A stretch of 64,000 bases of DNA from positions 682,001-746,000 of the forward strand of contig JAVLRN010000003.1 in the NCBI GenBank assembly GCA_032821775.1, in the 5' to 3' direction. Under the pieces are notes generated by a model. That model was given only the letters and a program-made list of their open reading frames with translations, ran no database searches and was not told the origin of the DNA. The stretch is from Sanguinoderma infundibulare (taxonomy: Eukaryota > Basidiomycota > Agaricomycetes > Polyporales > Polyporaceae). Of the stretch, positions 43,755 to 54,818 are shown one piece after another (position 1 is the stretch's first letter; each line of letters starts with the position of its first letter). The translations under genes were made by a program, and so were the position numbers.

Positions 43755-44968
43755 TGATAGGTTGAGACTGGCGCGGGTCAGGCAGAGAGGGACGCAGAAC
43801 AGAGCACATCACTTACATCGTCTTTGCGTTCAGCCTGATGCGCCTACCTACTTGAAAACCCGATCAATGTGCGAATGGGGCTCACGACGAGGCTTACTTA
43901 GTGCGTGTGGCGCTGGCTAGCCTCGGCAAACGTCCCTCGACTAGTGGCAGGTCCATCCGCTGGTGGCGTTTTCCAGGATGTCCAGGGTTCTCCATAGAGT
44001 TACGCGACCTTTATACTTGCTGCCAACGCCACTCGCGTGCAACCTTCAGGCTTCAGCTTTACTCAACGGCGGTTGTTGAGATACAGCCATACATTGCGTA
44101 TCATCCTTGGAAATCGATAATCCCCTGCAGGCTCCCGCAAGTGTATCAGACAAAGGACAGAACGAAAACGATTATTAATTGTCAATAGCCTATGATGTTC
44201 AATGGCAATTAGGCGCTCACTTGGCGAGGGCCTATGGGGTGCAAGCTATGAAACGGAACTTTGTCATCTTTGCCTCTAGAGCGGACGAAGCGGATATTGC
44301 GCGATTGTAGATGATCTGGAGCTTGAAGCTCTTTGATGAACTCTCTACCATCCACCACTATATCACCGTCATTACCCGGGCGTCCAATTGGTGGCACCGA
44401 AACCAAACTGGGTGACACAGGAATGTCCAAGGACACGCATCCAAATGTCTGATGTTTACGGTTGGGGGAATAGATGGGGGATCGTGTCCAGGCGGCCTTC
44501 GCTGCCACCCCTCCGAAGACAGGTGTCGCCCTGGCAACCGCCTTTAACCCTTTACCAAATCCAGGGGGGTGGCTTAATCGCCCGAGCAAGCGCCAAGAGC
44601 AAGTTAACCGCCTCCGAAGGTACCGCCGTGCAGCACATCTACGGGCTACGTGTTCATGCGAAGATATCGTCAACAAGCGTTTGGGATTTTGAATCGGGGC
44701 AAGAGATGGCTTGAGGAGTGGATGGATCATTGGCGATTGATCAAGGTTGATAATGTATTGGTGGTATATGCAACCGAAGATTATTACGACGAAATCTGGG
44801 GTCCAAGAAGAAACTATAATGTAGATCCAAGCTCCGGGGTATACAATAGGATATGTAATTAACTGGAGGGTATGTGCATGTAGGGAAACGAGTATAGTGC
44901 GTACGATAACAATCCAGATCCAGATACTTATGATGATGGCGTCCTACGAAGCCTCAATCTTCAAGGCC
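43755..44968. other. Intergenic
   Basis: About 1.2 kb. An open frame at 44209-44730 (-) contains SLVSVPPIGRPGNDGDIVVD, which might be a relic, but nothing else supports it. Confidence 0.4.
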
Positions 44969-46119
44969 TCAATCCGTCGGTGTCCACGTGTAGGAAGGGA
45001 TAGGTCGACTAGAACATTTCCGAATCTCGTCCGCGTTCCTTCCCCTGGAGACTGTGCAGTTGTGCCTCGAGTGGAACATGTCGCCCCGGGCCGCGTAGCG
45101 ACAGGTGTGGCACTTGCGCCGGAGGTTCATGTGTGCCTTGGACAGGATGTGGTTCTTCAGCCAGAACGTCCGGCTGCTGTCCTTTGTCTCACCGCACGAG
45201 TTGAACTTGCACTCCGTGCAGTCCGAGATGCGGTACTTCTCCTGGAGGTACGACACGATCTCGTCTGCGGGCATGGGCGGGATCGGCTCGCCATCCCAGG
45301 TCGGAGGCGCATTGTGCCAGTCGATCCAGTGCACCCAGTACTCGTTCTCGCCCAGCGCTCGCTTCGAGTGCGCCTTGTCCTGCGTGAAGAGCTCCAGGAA
45401 CTCTTGACGTGGGCCGTAAACCTTATTGGACGGCTTCTTCCTCGCCTTCGTCGGTTCCGTCGTCTTTAGTGCCGTTGGTATTGTTTTCGTCGCCCTTGGC
45501 ACCTTCCTCGCCTGCGGAGCGAGATGGCGAGGCGCGCTCTCGAAGTCCGAAGAAGACGTGGAATCCTCAGATTCAGACGATCTGGCACGATTGGGATAAG
45601 AACGTGGTGCGGATGAACGACAGGGAATAGTACTCACTCGGAGCCCGACTCCGCGGATGATTCGTCAATTTCCATGGCATCCGCTGCCCCGTCGACATCC
45701 ATCACATCTTCTGCCTCGTCGTCCTCATCATCGTCTTCTTCTGCTTCATCTTCTTCTTCGCGGAGTCGCCGCATCCACTTAGCCAGCTTGGCTTCTCTTG
45801 CGACTCGCATCTTCTCAGCCAGCTCCGCTTCGTGCTCTCGTCGAACCCTCTCTGCCTGCCCCGCCTCTTGCTGCAATCGAATATCTTCTGCGAGACCCTG
45901 CAAGCGATCATGCATAGCCCTCTCTCCGTACTCATCGATGAGGTAGGCCTCGAAGTCCACCAGGGCTTCTTCAAGGCTTGCACACACCACAGGTGCGCGG
46001 TATCTGGATCGCCACGGGAGCATGAGGTTCGTTGAAGAATGCAGAGTCGACGGCACTCACGTCAGGTCCGGCTTCGGGTCTCGGAAGTTCATTCGCAGCA
46101 AGTACTCGTTGGTCATCAT
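44969..46119 (-). CDS. Nuclear-type protein with coiled coil and paired Cys/His fingers
   Basis: Three exons: the first from 46119 (MMTNEYLLRMNFRDPKPDLT) to about 46061, the second about 46003 to 45641, the third about 45584 to 44969. The second exon encodes a long Glu/Arg/Ala-rich stretch predicted to be coiled coil (ERVRREHEAELAEKMRVARE). It ends in a strongly acidic run. The third has WVHWIDWHNAPPTWDG and PADEIVSYLQEKYRISDCTEC. The fingers are CTECKFNSCG...LKNHILSKAH, then CHTC...HSRHNC. Spacing and the preceding PADE/PPEK helix match the 40238-42234 gene, so they form a local family. Function unknown; nuclear role inferred. Confidence 0.7.
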
Positions 46120-46963
46120 CGCGGAGGCGAGGGGGACGGGCACAGAAGTGGAGACTAGAGAGGGAGGAGAGGAAGAAAAGGGCGGTACATCTACGTGCGG
46201 GGATGGGCCGCCCTTGTGCGCGACGGCGCGCCTTATACTGCGCCCGACGCACACAATGGCACGCCTATCCCCCCAACTGGATCTAACACCGTCAAAGGGA
46301 TTCATTGTGCAGATGTCGTCCAGCAAAGGGAGAGTGGCGCCGCATGGCGACGAAAGAGGCTGGAAGGTCCTCACTACCGACTTGGGGAGGGTGGGCCACT
46401 TGCAACCCCCCTGTAGCGTCGGAGCATGGAGCGACAGCCCACATGACGTGCGTAGCCACAACAAAGCGTTCTAGTCTTCCTTTTGCCTTTGCAAGACTCT
46501 GCAGAGCCACCGAGGACCCTGCCGCACAGTGAGGCACGTCGAGCTCGGGCGAGGCGGGACCATCGAAGAAGGGCTGCCGACGCCCGACGTCAGAGGACCA
46601 GGACGTTGCATGCTCTCGACGCTGTTGTCTGTGAGACACTGAGAATCGTCTGGACGCGTATCGTACCCATGCACGACTTTGCACGACTGTGCACGAGCTC
46701 CCCACACCCGGTGAATGATGCTGCAGCTGGAAACTGGGAACCTCAGTCTGCCAGAACACCAGCATCGGTCTCGTTAGCACACTCTGGATGTAACAAGAAC
46801 ACATCACCCAGAGGATGAGCGTCTTGCAAAAATAGGAGGCGTGGCGAGGTCCTTCGAGCGTCTCCGCCGCCTAACAAGCCTCTGAGTCCATCCCGACGAC
46901 AACATAGTGAAAATTCCTGCATTGTCATTGTTGTCGTCGCTGTCATGGACAGTTCGTCTCAGT
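46120..46963. other. Intergenic
   Basis: About 840 bp between the finger gene (-) and the 3' end of carboxypeptidase 2 (-). Short frames on both strands, no motif. Confidence 0.5.
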
Positions 46964-49411
46964 CTACGGGCTATCGCGGAAGCCCATGAGGTATGACATA
47001 ATCTGGAACGCGGCCTGGAGGATAAGGGTTCGTCAGCGACACAGTTCCTGTCCCCTGGACGGTCAGCGCATACCCTAGGCGAGAACTGAGGGATCCTGAA
47101 CCGTGGTGTGCATCGGGATCAGAGACTCAGACCTGATGGGATCGATGCGAGATACGTACATGTGTCCACTGAGGGCGACTTCGTAATACGTCAAGCCGCG
47201 CTCGGTGTGGGTGTTTCCGAGAGCGCCCATGCCGTCGACGACGAAGGTGTCGTTCTGGATTGGAGTCTGGAAGCCCTGCAAGCCATTCCCTGTGCAACGC
47301 AACGCTCATGAACAAAATACTTGCATGATATGCGGACGAGAAGGCTCTCACAAGTCATGTTCTGGATGACGATGCGCGTGCCCTCCGAGATGAGGATGAA
47401 ATCCGCGAGGCCATGTACGATTACAGACCGCTTGCTCTTCTCGATCGCGTTTGGGAGCACCGTGAACGAAGGAGGAAGCGACGCGTCTCCATGGGGGAAC
47501 ACGTTCACGTTCGAGCACTCCGCCCACGTGACGTTCTGCGGCGCGTGGATGGCAGCTTTAACCTCGGGCCGGTCGAAGTAGATGGGCGACTGCTGCTGGG
47601 GAAACGAACCGGGGAAGCCGAGGACGTCCCAGAGGATGGGCCAGGTGTCGAAGATGCGGTAGATGTTGAAGGCGGGGTTGACCAGCACCGCTGCGTCGAA
47701 GATCGCGTCCCAGACGTCGCAGCCGGGGTCGAACTCGACGCTCTTGCCCGGGAGCGGGAAGGTCCCTTTGGGAGGGAAGGTGACGTGCTTCTCCGCGTAG
47801 CCGGTGTAGTGGCAGCGTTCGGCCATGGAATCGAGGTGTGCGAGGAACGTCTGGCTGCAAAACGGGGCGCGTTATGCGGGGAAAGACTATGCCGCATAAA
47901 GCAACATACTTGAAGGAGAAGACGCCCTCGTACTTGTGCACGAAATCTACTGCTGGAATCTGCTGTTGGACGACATCCCACCCAAGGACGGCTGCACAGG
48001 ACGCGGTCAGTGCAAGTATCAAACCAGAGATAAGGCGACTCACGGTCGGAAACCCAGAAACCGTTCAACGTGAGGTTCAAGTCCTTGGGATGCTCGTAGA
48101 TGTAGTTCGCGAGATCTAGGAAAGAGAATTCGCGGGGGTACAGTAGCCAACGTGCACACTCGACTTACAGGGAATGTACATCCCCGCATAACTTTCACCC
48201 GACAGGTACAGGGTCTTGCCCTGAAGCTCCGAGAAGACGTCAAGGAACTGCTGGAAGAAGCCGACGATCTGAGCAGCAACGTCGTTCTCGTTCTGAATAC
48301 CGTATTCCATCAGCGCTCACCAACGCGCGCCACATGTTTATGGGAACTAACCGTGACGTTCGGCGTGCCCTGGGAGAAGCCGGTCCCGACGGGCTGCTCG
48401 AGGAACAAAATGCTGGACAGGTTCGTCCAGCTGAACTCGTTCTGAGTCGGGTGTGCCTGACCATACGACCATTGGAACGGCTGAAGACAGAAACCGGTCT
48501 TATCAGCATCACGAGCGCATGCTTCGCAGAATGAGAGATAACGCGCACCCCGTTCTCCTGGAGAAGACCCTCAAAAGAAGAGCAACCAGGGCCACCGTTT
48601 GTCCTGTACAAATAATATTCACACAGCAGTCGTCAGATGATGGGCGCTGTTCCACTCGGACGAGCCTCCTAGCGCGACGCAGCCGCAGTGGTAATGCCGC
48701 CGCCATTCACTGCGAAGAGTTCACCGTTTCCTTAGAGGGAAAGTTTGGAGGAAAGGGAGGCTTTTCCCGAGAGACGGAAAGTGTTTTGTGCCCAAGGCAT
48801 AGCTCTGCGCCTTTCCCAAACACTTTCCTGCGTGAGAAAAATTTGCATCATTTGCAAAGATTTTCCTCAAGGGAACGTTGATACCTTTGCAGTGATTGGT
48901 TGAGTGCGCCAGAAGCTGTCACGCACCAGAAGATGAGGTCGTCCAGGGAGCCCTGCGGACCGGGCGGGAAGAACCAGAAGAAAAGCTGCAGGACGCGCGC
49001 CGCGGTCGGTGATCAGTTTCCCGAGCCGATGAATGGCCTGCTCACCTTGCGGGTTTCGTTTGGGTCGCTGCTGATAGGGAGAAGCCCCGACCAGCTGGGA
49101 CCAACGTCCCAGTCGACGTCTGGAATCGTGGTTCCGTCCACATAGAACTCTGTGGAGATAGGACGCGCGCGGCGGAATGAGCGAAGACCATTGATGGGTG
49201 CGAGAGAACGAGGAGACGTACCAGATGCGCGGGGGTTGGAGAAGGTGAAGTTCTTCACCCCAGAGCTGGTCGCGCGAGGCATGGCCGCGCGGATGCGGGC
49301 TGCAGCCTCTGCCTGTTTTGCGTGCAGGTCGGCCCTGGATATCATGCGCGCGTCGACTGATGCGATTGCTGCGACGGCGGCAAGCAGCGGGAGGAGGGCG
49401 TTGGCAAGCAT
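46964..49411 (-). CDS. Serine carboxypeptidase (family S10), copy 2
   Basis: ATG at 49411, stop 46964-46966, same intron positions as copy 1. It has a signal peptide (MLANALLPLLAAVAAIASVDA), TNGGPGCSSFEG, GESYAGMYIP, HGLADFILI and ALSGHMIPQF, so Ser, Asp and His of the triad are all present. About four fifths of residues match copy 1. The intron at 48604-48926 is 323 nt against 54 nt in copy 1, because a foldback element has inserted (48708-48894). The promoter is the 152-bp gap shared with V copy 2. The gene appears intact. Confidence 0.92.
48708..48894. mobile_element. 187-bp foldback/MITE-like element in a carboxypeptidase intron
   Basis: Ends are inverted: left CACTGCGAAGAGTTCACCGT, right (read inward) CACTGCAAAGGTATCAACGT. 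The complementarity continues inward, e.g. GGAAAGTGTTTTGTGCCC against GGAAAGTGTTTGGGAAAGG near the centre. It is flanked on both sides by ATT (48705-48707 and 48895-48897), a possible 3-bp target-site duplication. Copy 1 lacks it. Confidence 0.75.
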
Positions 49412-49563
49412 GTTCCTGGTCGTGCGACGACTAGAGGCGATGCACAGAGTGGGAGAAGGCGCCAAGGGAAACCGCGGGAGTGGATTGAACGGGTCGCCGG
49501 GTTTTATAGAATGGTCAACAGACGGCGACAGCGGGTGAGAGCGTTAGAACAAGAACGGGCGGC
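49412..49563. promoter_or_regulatory. Compact divergent promoter between carboxypeptidase 2 and V copy 2
   Basis: Only 152 bp between the two start codons. TATAAAA for the carboxypeptidase lies on the minus strand at 49502-49508. The same sequence is preserved at 31792-31925 in the left arm, where the carboxypeptidase itself is absent. Confidence 0.65.
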
Positions 49564-50097
49564 ATGGAAGATGAGTGGTGTTTGGAGGATATGATGAGAA
49601 CGGGCAGTGCTCTAACTGAGGCCATGTGGCGGGATCATTTGTCGACGATGTTGGTCCGAATGAGAGAGCAGGCATGTGCGCAGACGGCAGGCGGATCGCT
49701 TGGGCTTATCGTGCTATTTTTGAATGAGCTCATCGAACGGCGTGCGGCAAGAAGGAGGGACGCACTGTGGTTTATTTCGGACGCATTGCCTTACATTTTG
49801 AATTCAGTGCTGCGACAAACGCAGTCGGGCGTGCCGCCTGCTCCGGTCGGTATGGAACAGCAGTGCTTGGGAGAACATCTGCGTCATGTCGAAACGCCAA
49901 GGTGAGTCGTCTTCATGCAACACATGCGGGGATGGTGCGCGGGTTTGGCAGTTCCAATCTTGCCGAGGGTCACGCCATGATCGTGAGTGATATCTGCCGA
50001 ACATGACCGCAAACAGAGATGAAGGCCATATGGATGGCGATCGATTCGAAGGGTAATTGCGCCCTGTAAGAGCGGTTACAACAGCGAGTTATATTAA
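49564..50097 (+). pseudogene. Orphan gene V, right copy, truncated
   Basis: First exon is intact and close to the left copy (MEDEWCLEDMMRTGSALTEA). In exon 3 a single-base deletion changes SGDNSELIS to SGYNSELY followed by TAA (50095-50097), about 70 codons before the end of the left copy. A second single-base deletion further on removes the left copy's stop. It may still give a short protein of about 133 residues. Confidence 0.5.
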
Positions 50098-50669
50098 TTC
50101 GTGACGGGGAGTGGGCGGAGAACAAGGTGATATAGCACACCAGCCAATAACTGGTCATGATGTCAGCTCTTCTTAGTGCTCGATCGTCCACGGAGTACGA
50201 CACGAAGTCCGAACGTCCAAGCGTGGAGAGAGCGAGGTCAATCTTCCACACCACCAGTAAAGGAGACGAGGGCATTGTACGCCATGTCCCTAGGCATGAG
50301 CGAGTGGGTAATGAGTCCGTCGAGGGCGAAAGTTGCCAAGGGAAGTAGCAGGGGACCACGACACAGCACAGTACGTTTGGGGAAATGCAGCTCATATAGA
50401 CAAAGAGGAGGACATCGACGACGAGGGCTCGGAAGACAGCGACGACGGCGACGAGGACGACAAGAACAATTTCAAGGATTTTTCCACCGCGCGACGAAGC
50501 CGGCCCTGAAGTGGAAGCACGTGACAGACGCGCGAAGAGGAGGCGCCGAGCCTGAGGACGCGCAGGGTTGCCTCCGCGAGTCGAGTTGCAGCTTAACTTT
50601 GAACCACAACGTCCACCGAGCCCTATCCCGCCCTCTTCGCCCACCCTTGCACCCCTCGCACTCTGCGCG
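50098..50669. other. Region between V copy 2 and the p31comet-like copy 2
   Basis: Equivalent of 30672-31000 plus V exon 4 in the left arm. An acidic frame (IDKEEDIDDEGSED) continuous in the left arm is interrupted here by compensating 1-nt indels. If it is a 5' exon of the p31comet-like gene, it is damaged in this copy. Confidence 0.45.
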
Positions 50670-52417
50670 ATGATCCTGACCCCTGCGCCTGCACCCCCAC
50701 CGCTGCGCTCCGTCCCTGTGCAGACCCGAGTCGCCGCAACAAGCCCCAGTCACGACGCCCCAGCGGTACAACCACCGCATCGCCCGGAGATCGCACCCGC
50801 AAGCCCGCGCCCGTGGGTGGAAGAAGGCGCAGATGCGGCACGAGATCCTGGATTTCTTGAGCGGCTCAAGATCCCAACCGTCATCCTCGAAACCCCATCC
50901 ATATCGCATACCATGGCCGCAGCCCTCTCCCTCTCCCTTCTTGGCCATACGCTTTTCCTCAAGAGTCAGATACCATTGTGAGTGTAATCCGCGTCCTTCT
51001 AATGTCCCTCGCTCATACCTGGTTGCATTGGCTAGTCCTGTCGCTCAACTTTCCCGCATGCCTGTTGGCAAGAGCAACCCAAAAGTCGCAAAGAAGCGCG
51101 ACGAGCTCCTCGTCACATTAGACACCCTCGCGTCTCACCTCCAAACCACCTTTGTCGCCCTATCCACCGCATACGCCAAATCCAAGTCCGTAAACCCAAT
51201 GTCCGAACCCGTCGCGAGCGATGAGAATGCACACCCCGGTGAGCAAGCGACCAACGTCTGCGGTCCTAGTCGAGGGACGGCACATTTGATGTTTGTCATG
51301 GGACCAAGCGCGAATACCCCGCGCGCTCGTGTCGTGCTCACCATCGATGGTCTAGACATCAAGGTCTGGGGCGCGCGACCTTGCCAGGTCGCGTCCCACC
51401 ACGACAAGGACGATGACACAGAAGAAGAGGCTTACAGCGAGGAGTGCACCGAAGAATTTGACGAAGGCTCGGAGGATGACAGTAGTGAATGCGACAGCAG
51501 TGAATGCGACAGCGAAGGCAGCGATGTGGAAGAGGAAGCCAACGAAGACGACGTGAGCGACGCGGAATCGTCTGGTTCTGGCTCAGGCCCCCCATCTTCT
51601 CTCTCTCCTTCACCGTCTCCCCCGGTGAGATCGCTGGCGCCTTCTCCAGAGTCTCTCCCATCTCCCTTTATTCCGGCCACCCCGCTTCCTGCGAAACCTA
51701 CCCCGTTTACCTTCCTTCACCCATTCCCAACGTCCTCGGCACCCCCCGGGATTGTGCCAGAGCCACAAACCACGCCAAAGCCATCCCTGCCTGTACAAGC
51801 TCCATCCGAATCCAACGCGCGCACACCCTCGAGGTCACCGCAAGTATCTCCCGTGGCCGCTCCGACGGAACTGACACATGCGGAGGAACAAAAAGCACTC
51901 CGCGCAGCCGAGCGATTGCTTTCCCGCACCCTCATGAACGCCTGGGTCGATGGCGACGGCGACATGTCAAGCGAGCTTGGTGAGCGGCGTTCCATTTCCC
52001 ATACTTTGCGACGTTCTTTGGACCTTTGAACTGATGAGCGTTCGTTCCTCTGCAGCGCCCACCCAGACGCACCTCTTCTTGCGTGCCCCGCGACGGTTCT
52101 TGCACCCCGCGTGGGGCGCGCGTCAGAACTTGGCGCGTACGCTCGATGGCGTACTTGATAGCTTCCTTGAGGACGCGGGCGCGGTCACGCCAGCACCAAC
52201 TGGGAGTGGGAAGACGAAGGCGAGGTCCAAGGGCGTTCGCACCGAAGGCGCGTGGATCGGATGCAAAGGCGGGTCGGTGTACGCTGCGAAGGACCGCTCT
52301 CCGCGGTCTTCTGTCCAACCCGACGCCGGCGACGAATGCTGCTCGCCTGAAGACGAGGAGGACGAGGATATCTGGTGGGCGTGGGACGGGAAGATTGTGG
52401 GTTTTGCGGATTGGTGA
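50670..52417 (+). CDS. p31comet (MAD2L1BP)-like protein, right copy
   Basis: Exons 50670-50977, 51036-51979 and 52056-52417; 537 aa from MILTPAP. First and last exons have exactly the same lengths as in the left copy (308 and 362 nt). The central exon is 90 nt shorter, equal to six missing 15-bp repeat units. The last intron is 2 nt shorter than in the left copy (76 against 78), so the unspliced frame closes at 52029, while the spliced frame stays open to GFADW at 52417. This independently confirms the intron. The p31comet-like blocks are the same as in the left copy. Family assignment is inference from the ordered motif match. Confidence 0.55.
51481..51510 (+). repeat. 15-bp coding minisatellite, 2 units
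   Basis: Two SSECD units, against eight at 29741-29860. Confidence 0.95.
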
Positions 52418-53492
52418 TTGGTGAGCGTTTTATGGCCTTGGTGTGGGATGTCGACGCTGTTGCCGGATGGTGGTTTGTAGGCACACGAGCGACGGACTAG
52501 ATTAGAACTACTGTACGTATATACCCGTCACACTGTATAGATAATTGAACACCAGGAGAGCAATACCACTAGCGCATGAAAGCGAGGCAGGCGACAGCGA
52601 GGATTTCCGAAGTGACAGGGCGTCAAGGTAAGTAAGATCCAACCTCGGTGGTCAACGGTCGAGGCCTGCCGGGCTGAGTTCGTGGTACAGTGTCCTTTCG
52701 GCCACCGATGGGGACGTCTTGACGCCAGTTCACGGACCCTCCCACCTGTCAATTCCGCATTCCTCGACTGAAGGAAGCATTACGGGCTTTATTCCCGCGC
52801 GTGCGTCGATCAGGTAATTGAGCTACTCGATGAGTGCACGATGCTGGTACTTATCATCCTGCACTCCAGCGGATTAATGGCATGCTACATTCTGAGGATG
52901 TGAGTGGACCCTCTCGTTTGTATTAATGTGTTTGCCTAGCCATGCGCTTCGTGACGCAATAGCAGGTGAGCGGGATGAGGATGATCCTCCCCGTCCTGCC
53001 CCACGCCGCTCTGCGTACACGTAACGCTGGAAGTAACTACAGTTACAGGATTTCAATGACCACAGGATAGGTACAACATTACACAAGAGCCCATACACAA
53101 AGGACCATCTCCAGAACGCTACCTGGGGCTGTACTACAGGACGAGTGCAGTACGACCCAAACCCGAGACCAATCGTCCGAATCCTCCACTTCGGAGGCCA
53201 CATCGGCTCCACAGGTAGTAGGTCGCCATCCCACTGCCTGCATCATCGCCGACGACTAACTACAACTACAGGATACGGACGACTACATCATAGGGACAAC
53301 GAAGCGGGAGCGCATATACACTAAGGTCCGGTCCTGGTTCGCAAAGCAAGATCAACACTACGGTCCGAGCCAAGCCGAATTGTCCATCCACCAGTCGTCC
53401 AAATCCTCCCCTTCCGAAGACAGCTTGGTTCAGCAAGTAGCAGGTCGCCATCCCACTACCCGCATCATCAAGTGCCAACGCTCCTCCAGTAT
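52418..53492. other. Shared 3' region of p31comet-like copy 2 and Y3
   Basis: Inverted equivalent of 27753-28831, including the tandem Y 3' repeats. No additional gene seen. Confidence 0.65.
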
Positions 53493-54226
53493 CTACAGCT
53501 CCCTTTTTGATGCAGGACGGAGTAGGCGGAGGAAGCGAGACCAACGGCCCGGAGAGCCTCTCGTTCGCGCAACCTGACGACGATGGTGAGTTCACAAACG
53601 TCCTTGAATATCGCGAAAGAAGGGCTGACCTTGCGTCGACGTCTGCGGGTGTCTTTCCAGAAGACGGAACCGGTCGCGTCGGCCATGTCGATGACCACGA
53701 AGCCGTCGAGTATGTAGTCGATGTCCGAGTCGGAGGCGATCGAGTACGTGTCAGGCCAGAGGAGGTCGAGATCGTCGTCGGTCGGGGCGCAGGTCGTCGA
53801 GATGGGCCGCTCGCCGCTGGTCCTTGTCACGTCTCGAGGACGGTCGAGGTCAGGCTGGAAGTGGTTGGGGTAGCCAGCCCCGCGCACATCCAACCCAAGG
53901 TCAGGGGCGTCGTCGACGGTCGAAGAAGTGACGCCAGCGTCGTTTCCTGCAAGAAGACGGTTCCTCTGAAGTACGGCCGCATACGCTCTGTTCTCGGGGA
54001 GCTTACCGGTCCGCTGGAGCTTCTCCCAGGCGCGAATCTCCTCCCACATCCGGGCACTCATCGGCCGCTTGACAAACGCGCTGGAGCGGAAGCGGGAGTC
54101 GGGATCGACGTCGCCAACGTTGAGCTTGAAGAAGGGGGTGCCGAAGGGCGTGCGGGCACAGGCGCCGGGGCGGAGGACGGGGGAGGTGATGGAGTCGCGG
54201 AGAATGGGGGAAGTGGGGCAAGACAT
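53493..54226 (-). CDS. Orphan family Y, member Y3
   Basis: Exons 53630-54226 and 53493-53573 with a 56-nt GTCAGCC...GTCAG intron; 225 aa, the same exon lengths as Y2 (597 and 81 nt). Starts MSCPTSPILRDSITSPVLRP and ends KREL. It contains PFGTPFFKLNVGDVDPDSRF, MWEEIRAWEKLQ, NDAGVTSSTVDD, LWPDTYSIAS and DGFVVIDMADATGSVFWKD. No upstream X gene accompanies it. Function unknown. Confidence 0.65.
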
Positions 54227-54818
54227 GGTGATGATGAAAATGGTGGAGGGTACTGCGCAGCAGCGATGAGTATGAGTATGAAAGGGGTTCTGACTAGCAG
54301 ATGGTGGTAGGAGTGCACGGTAGGTGGGGTGCCAGCCGCGAACTCGTGGCTGGCTTTGGGTCGACGACACCCGGACTCGATCTGTATGGTCTATGCATAT
54401 CCTCCACTGTCAGCCGCTTGTGCCCGCAAGGTCTCCAACTTCTCGCGATGAGCACCATGCCCGCCTGTCATGTTGCGCATGTAATTTGCTTCATCACCCT
54501 ACCGAAATTTCTGTTACTCCCAGTTGTTCTTAAGACCGCGTGTATTGCCTGAGGCTGTGATCCAAAGACATATCTAGTAGACCACCCCCAGTGAGTAGGA
54601 GACCAATATGAGACAGGCGTGTCCCAGTCGTTGTTAACCTTGTAGCGAAGTTCGCGACTGTGGCTCAGTAGACGAAACTTCGACTAACCGTAACGGTCAC
54701 GAGACAGGCTGTACTGGACACCGCATGTGATCCGGCGTTGTCACGACTTGCTGAGGCTCGTTTTCGAGCGGTCGACCCAAGCTCGACCATCATCCCAACC
54801 GTCATCAGCAACGTCAAT
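54227..54818. other. Y3 upstream flank and breakpoint of the inverted arm
   Basis: Similarity to the left arm is lost at about 54475. Right of that the sequence is unique up to the BTB pseudogene. Confidence 0.6.

Larger units (their letters stand above)
49440..54475 (-). repeat. Right arm of the large inverted duplication
   Basis: Reverse-complement match to 26796-31925. Contains V copy 2 (+), the p31comet-like copy 2 (+) and Y3 (-). Indels between the arms are few: the 15-bp minisatellite, 2 bp in the last p31comet-like intron, 27 bp in Y1, and single-base changes in V. Confidence 0.85.

Noticed and set aside
44209..44730. 173-codon - strand frame as a gene
   Set aside because: No domain, no supporting paralogue, and a plus-strand frame of similar length overlaps it.
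51969..52029. Early stop in the right p31comet-like copy as evidence of a pseudogene
   Set aside because: The stop lies inside an intron defined by GT-AG signals and by the left copy. Exon lengths are preserved.
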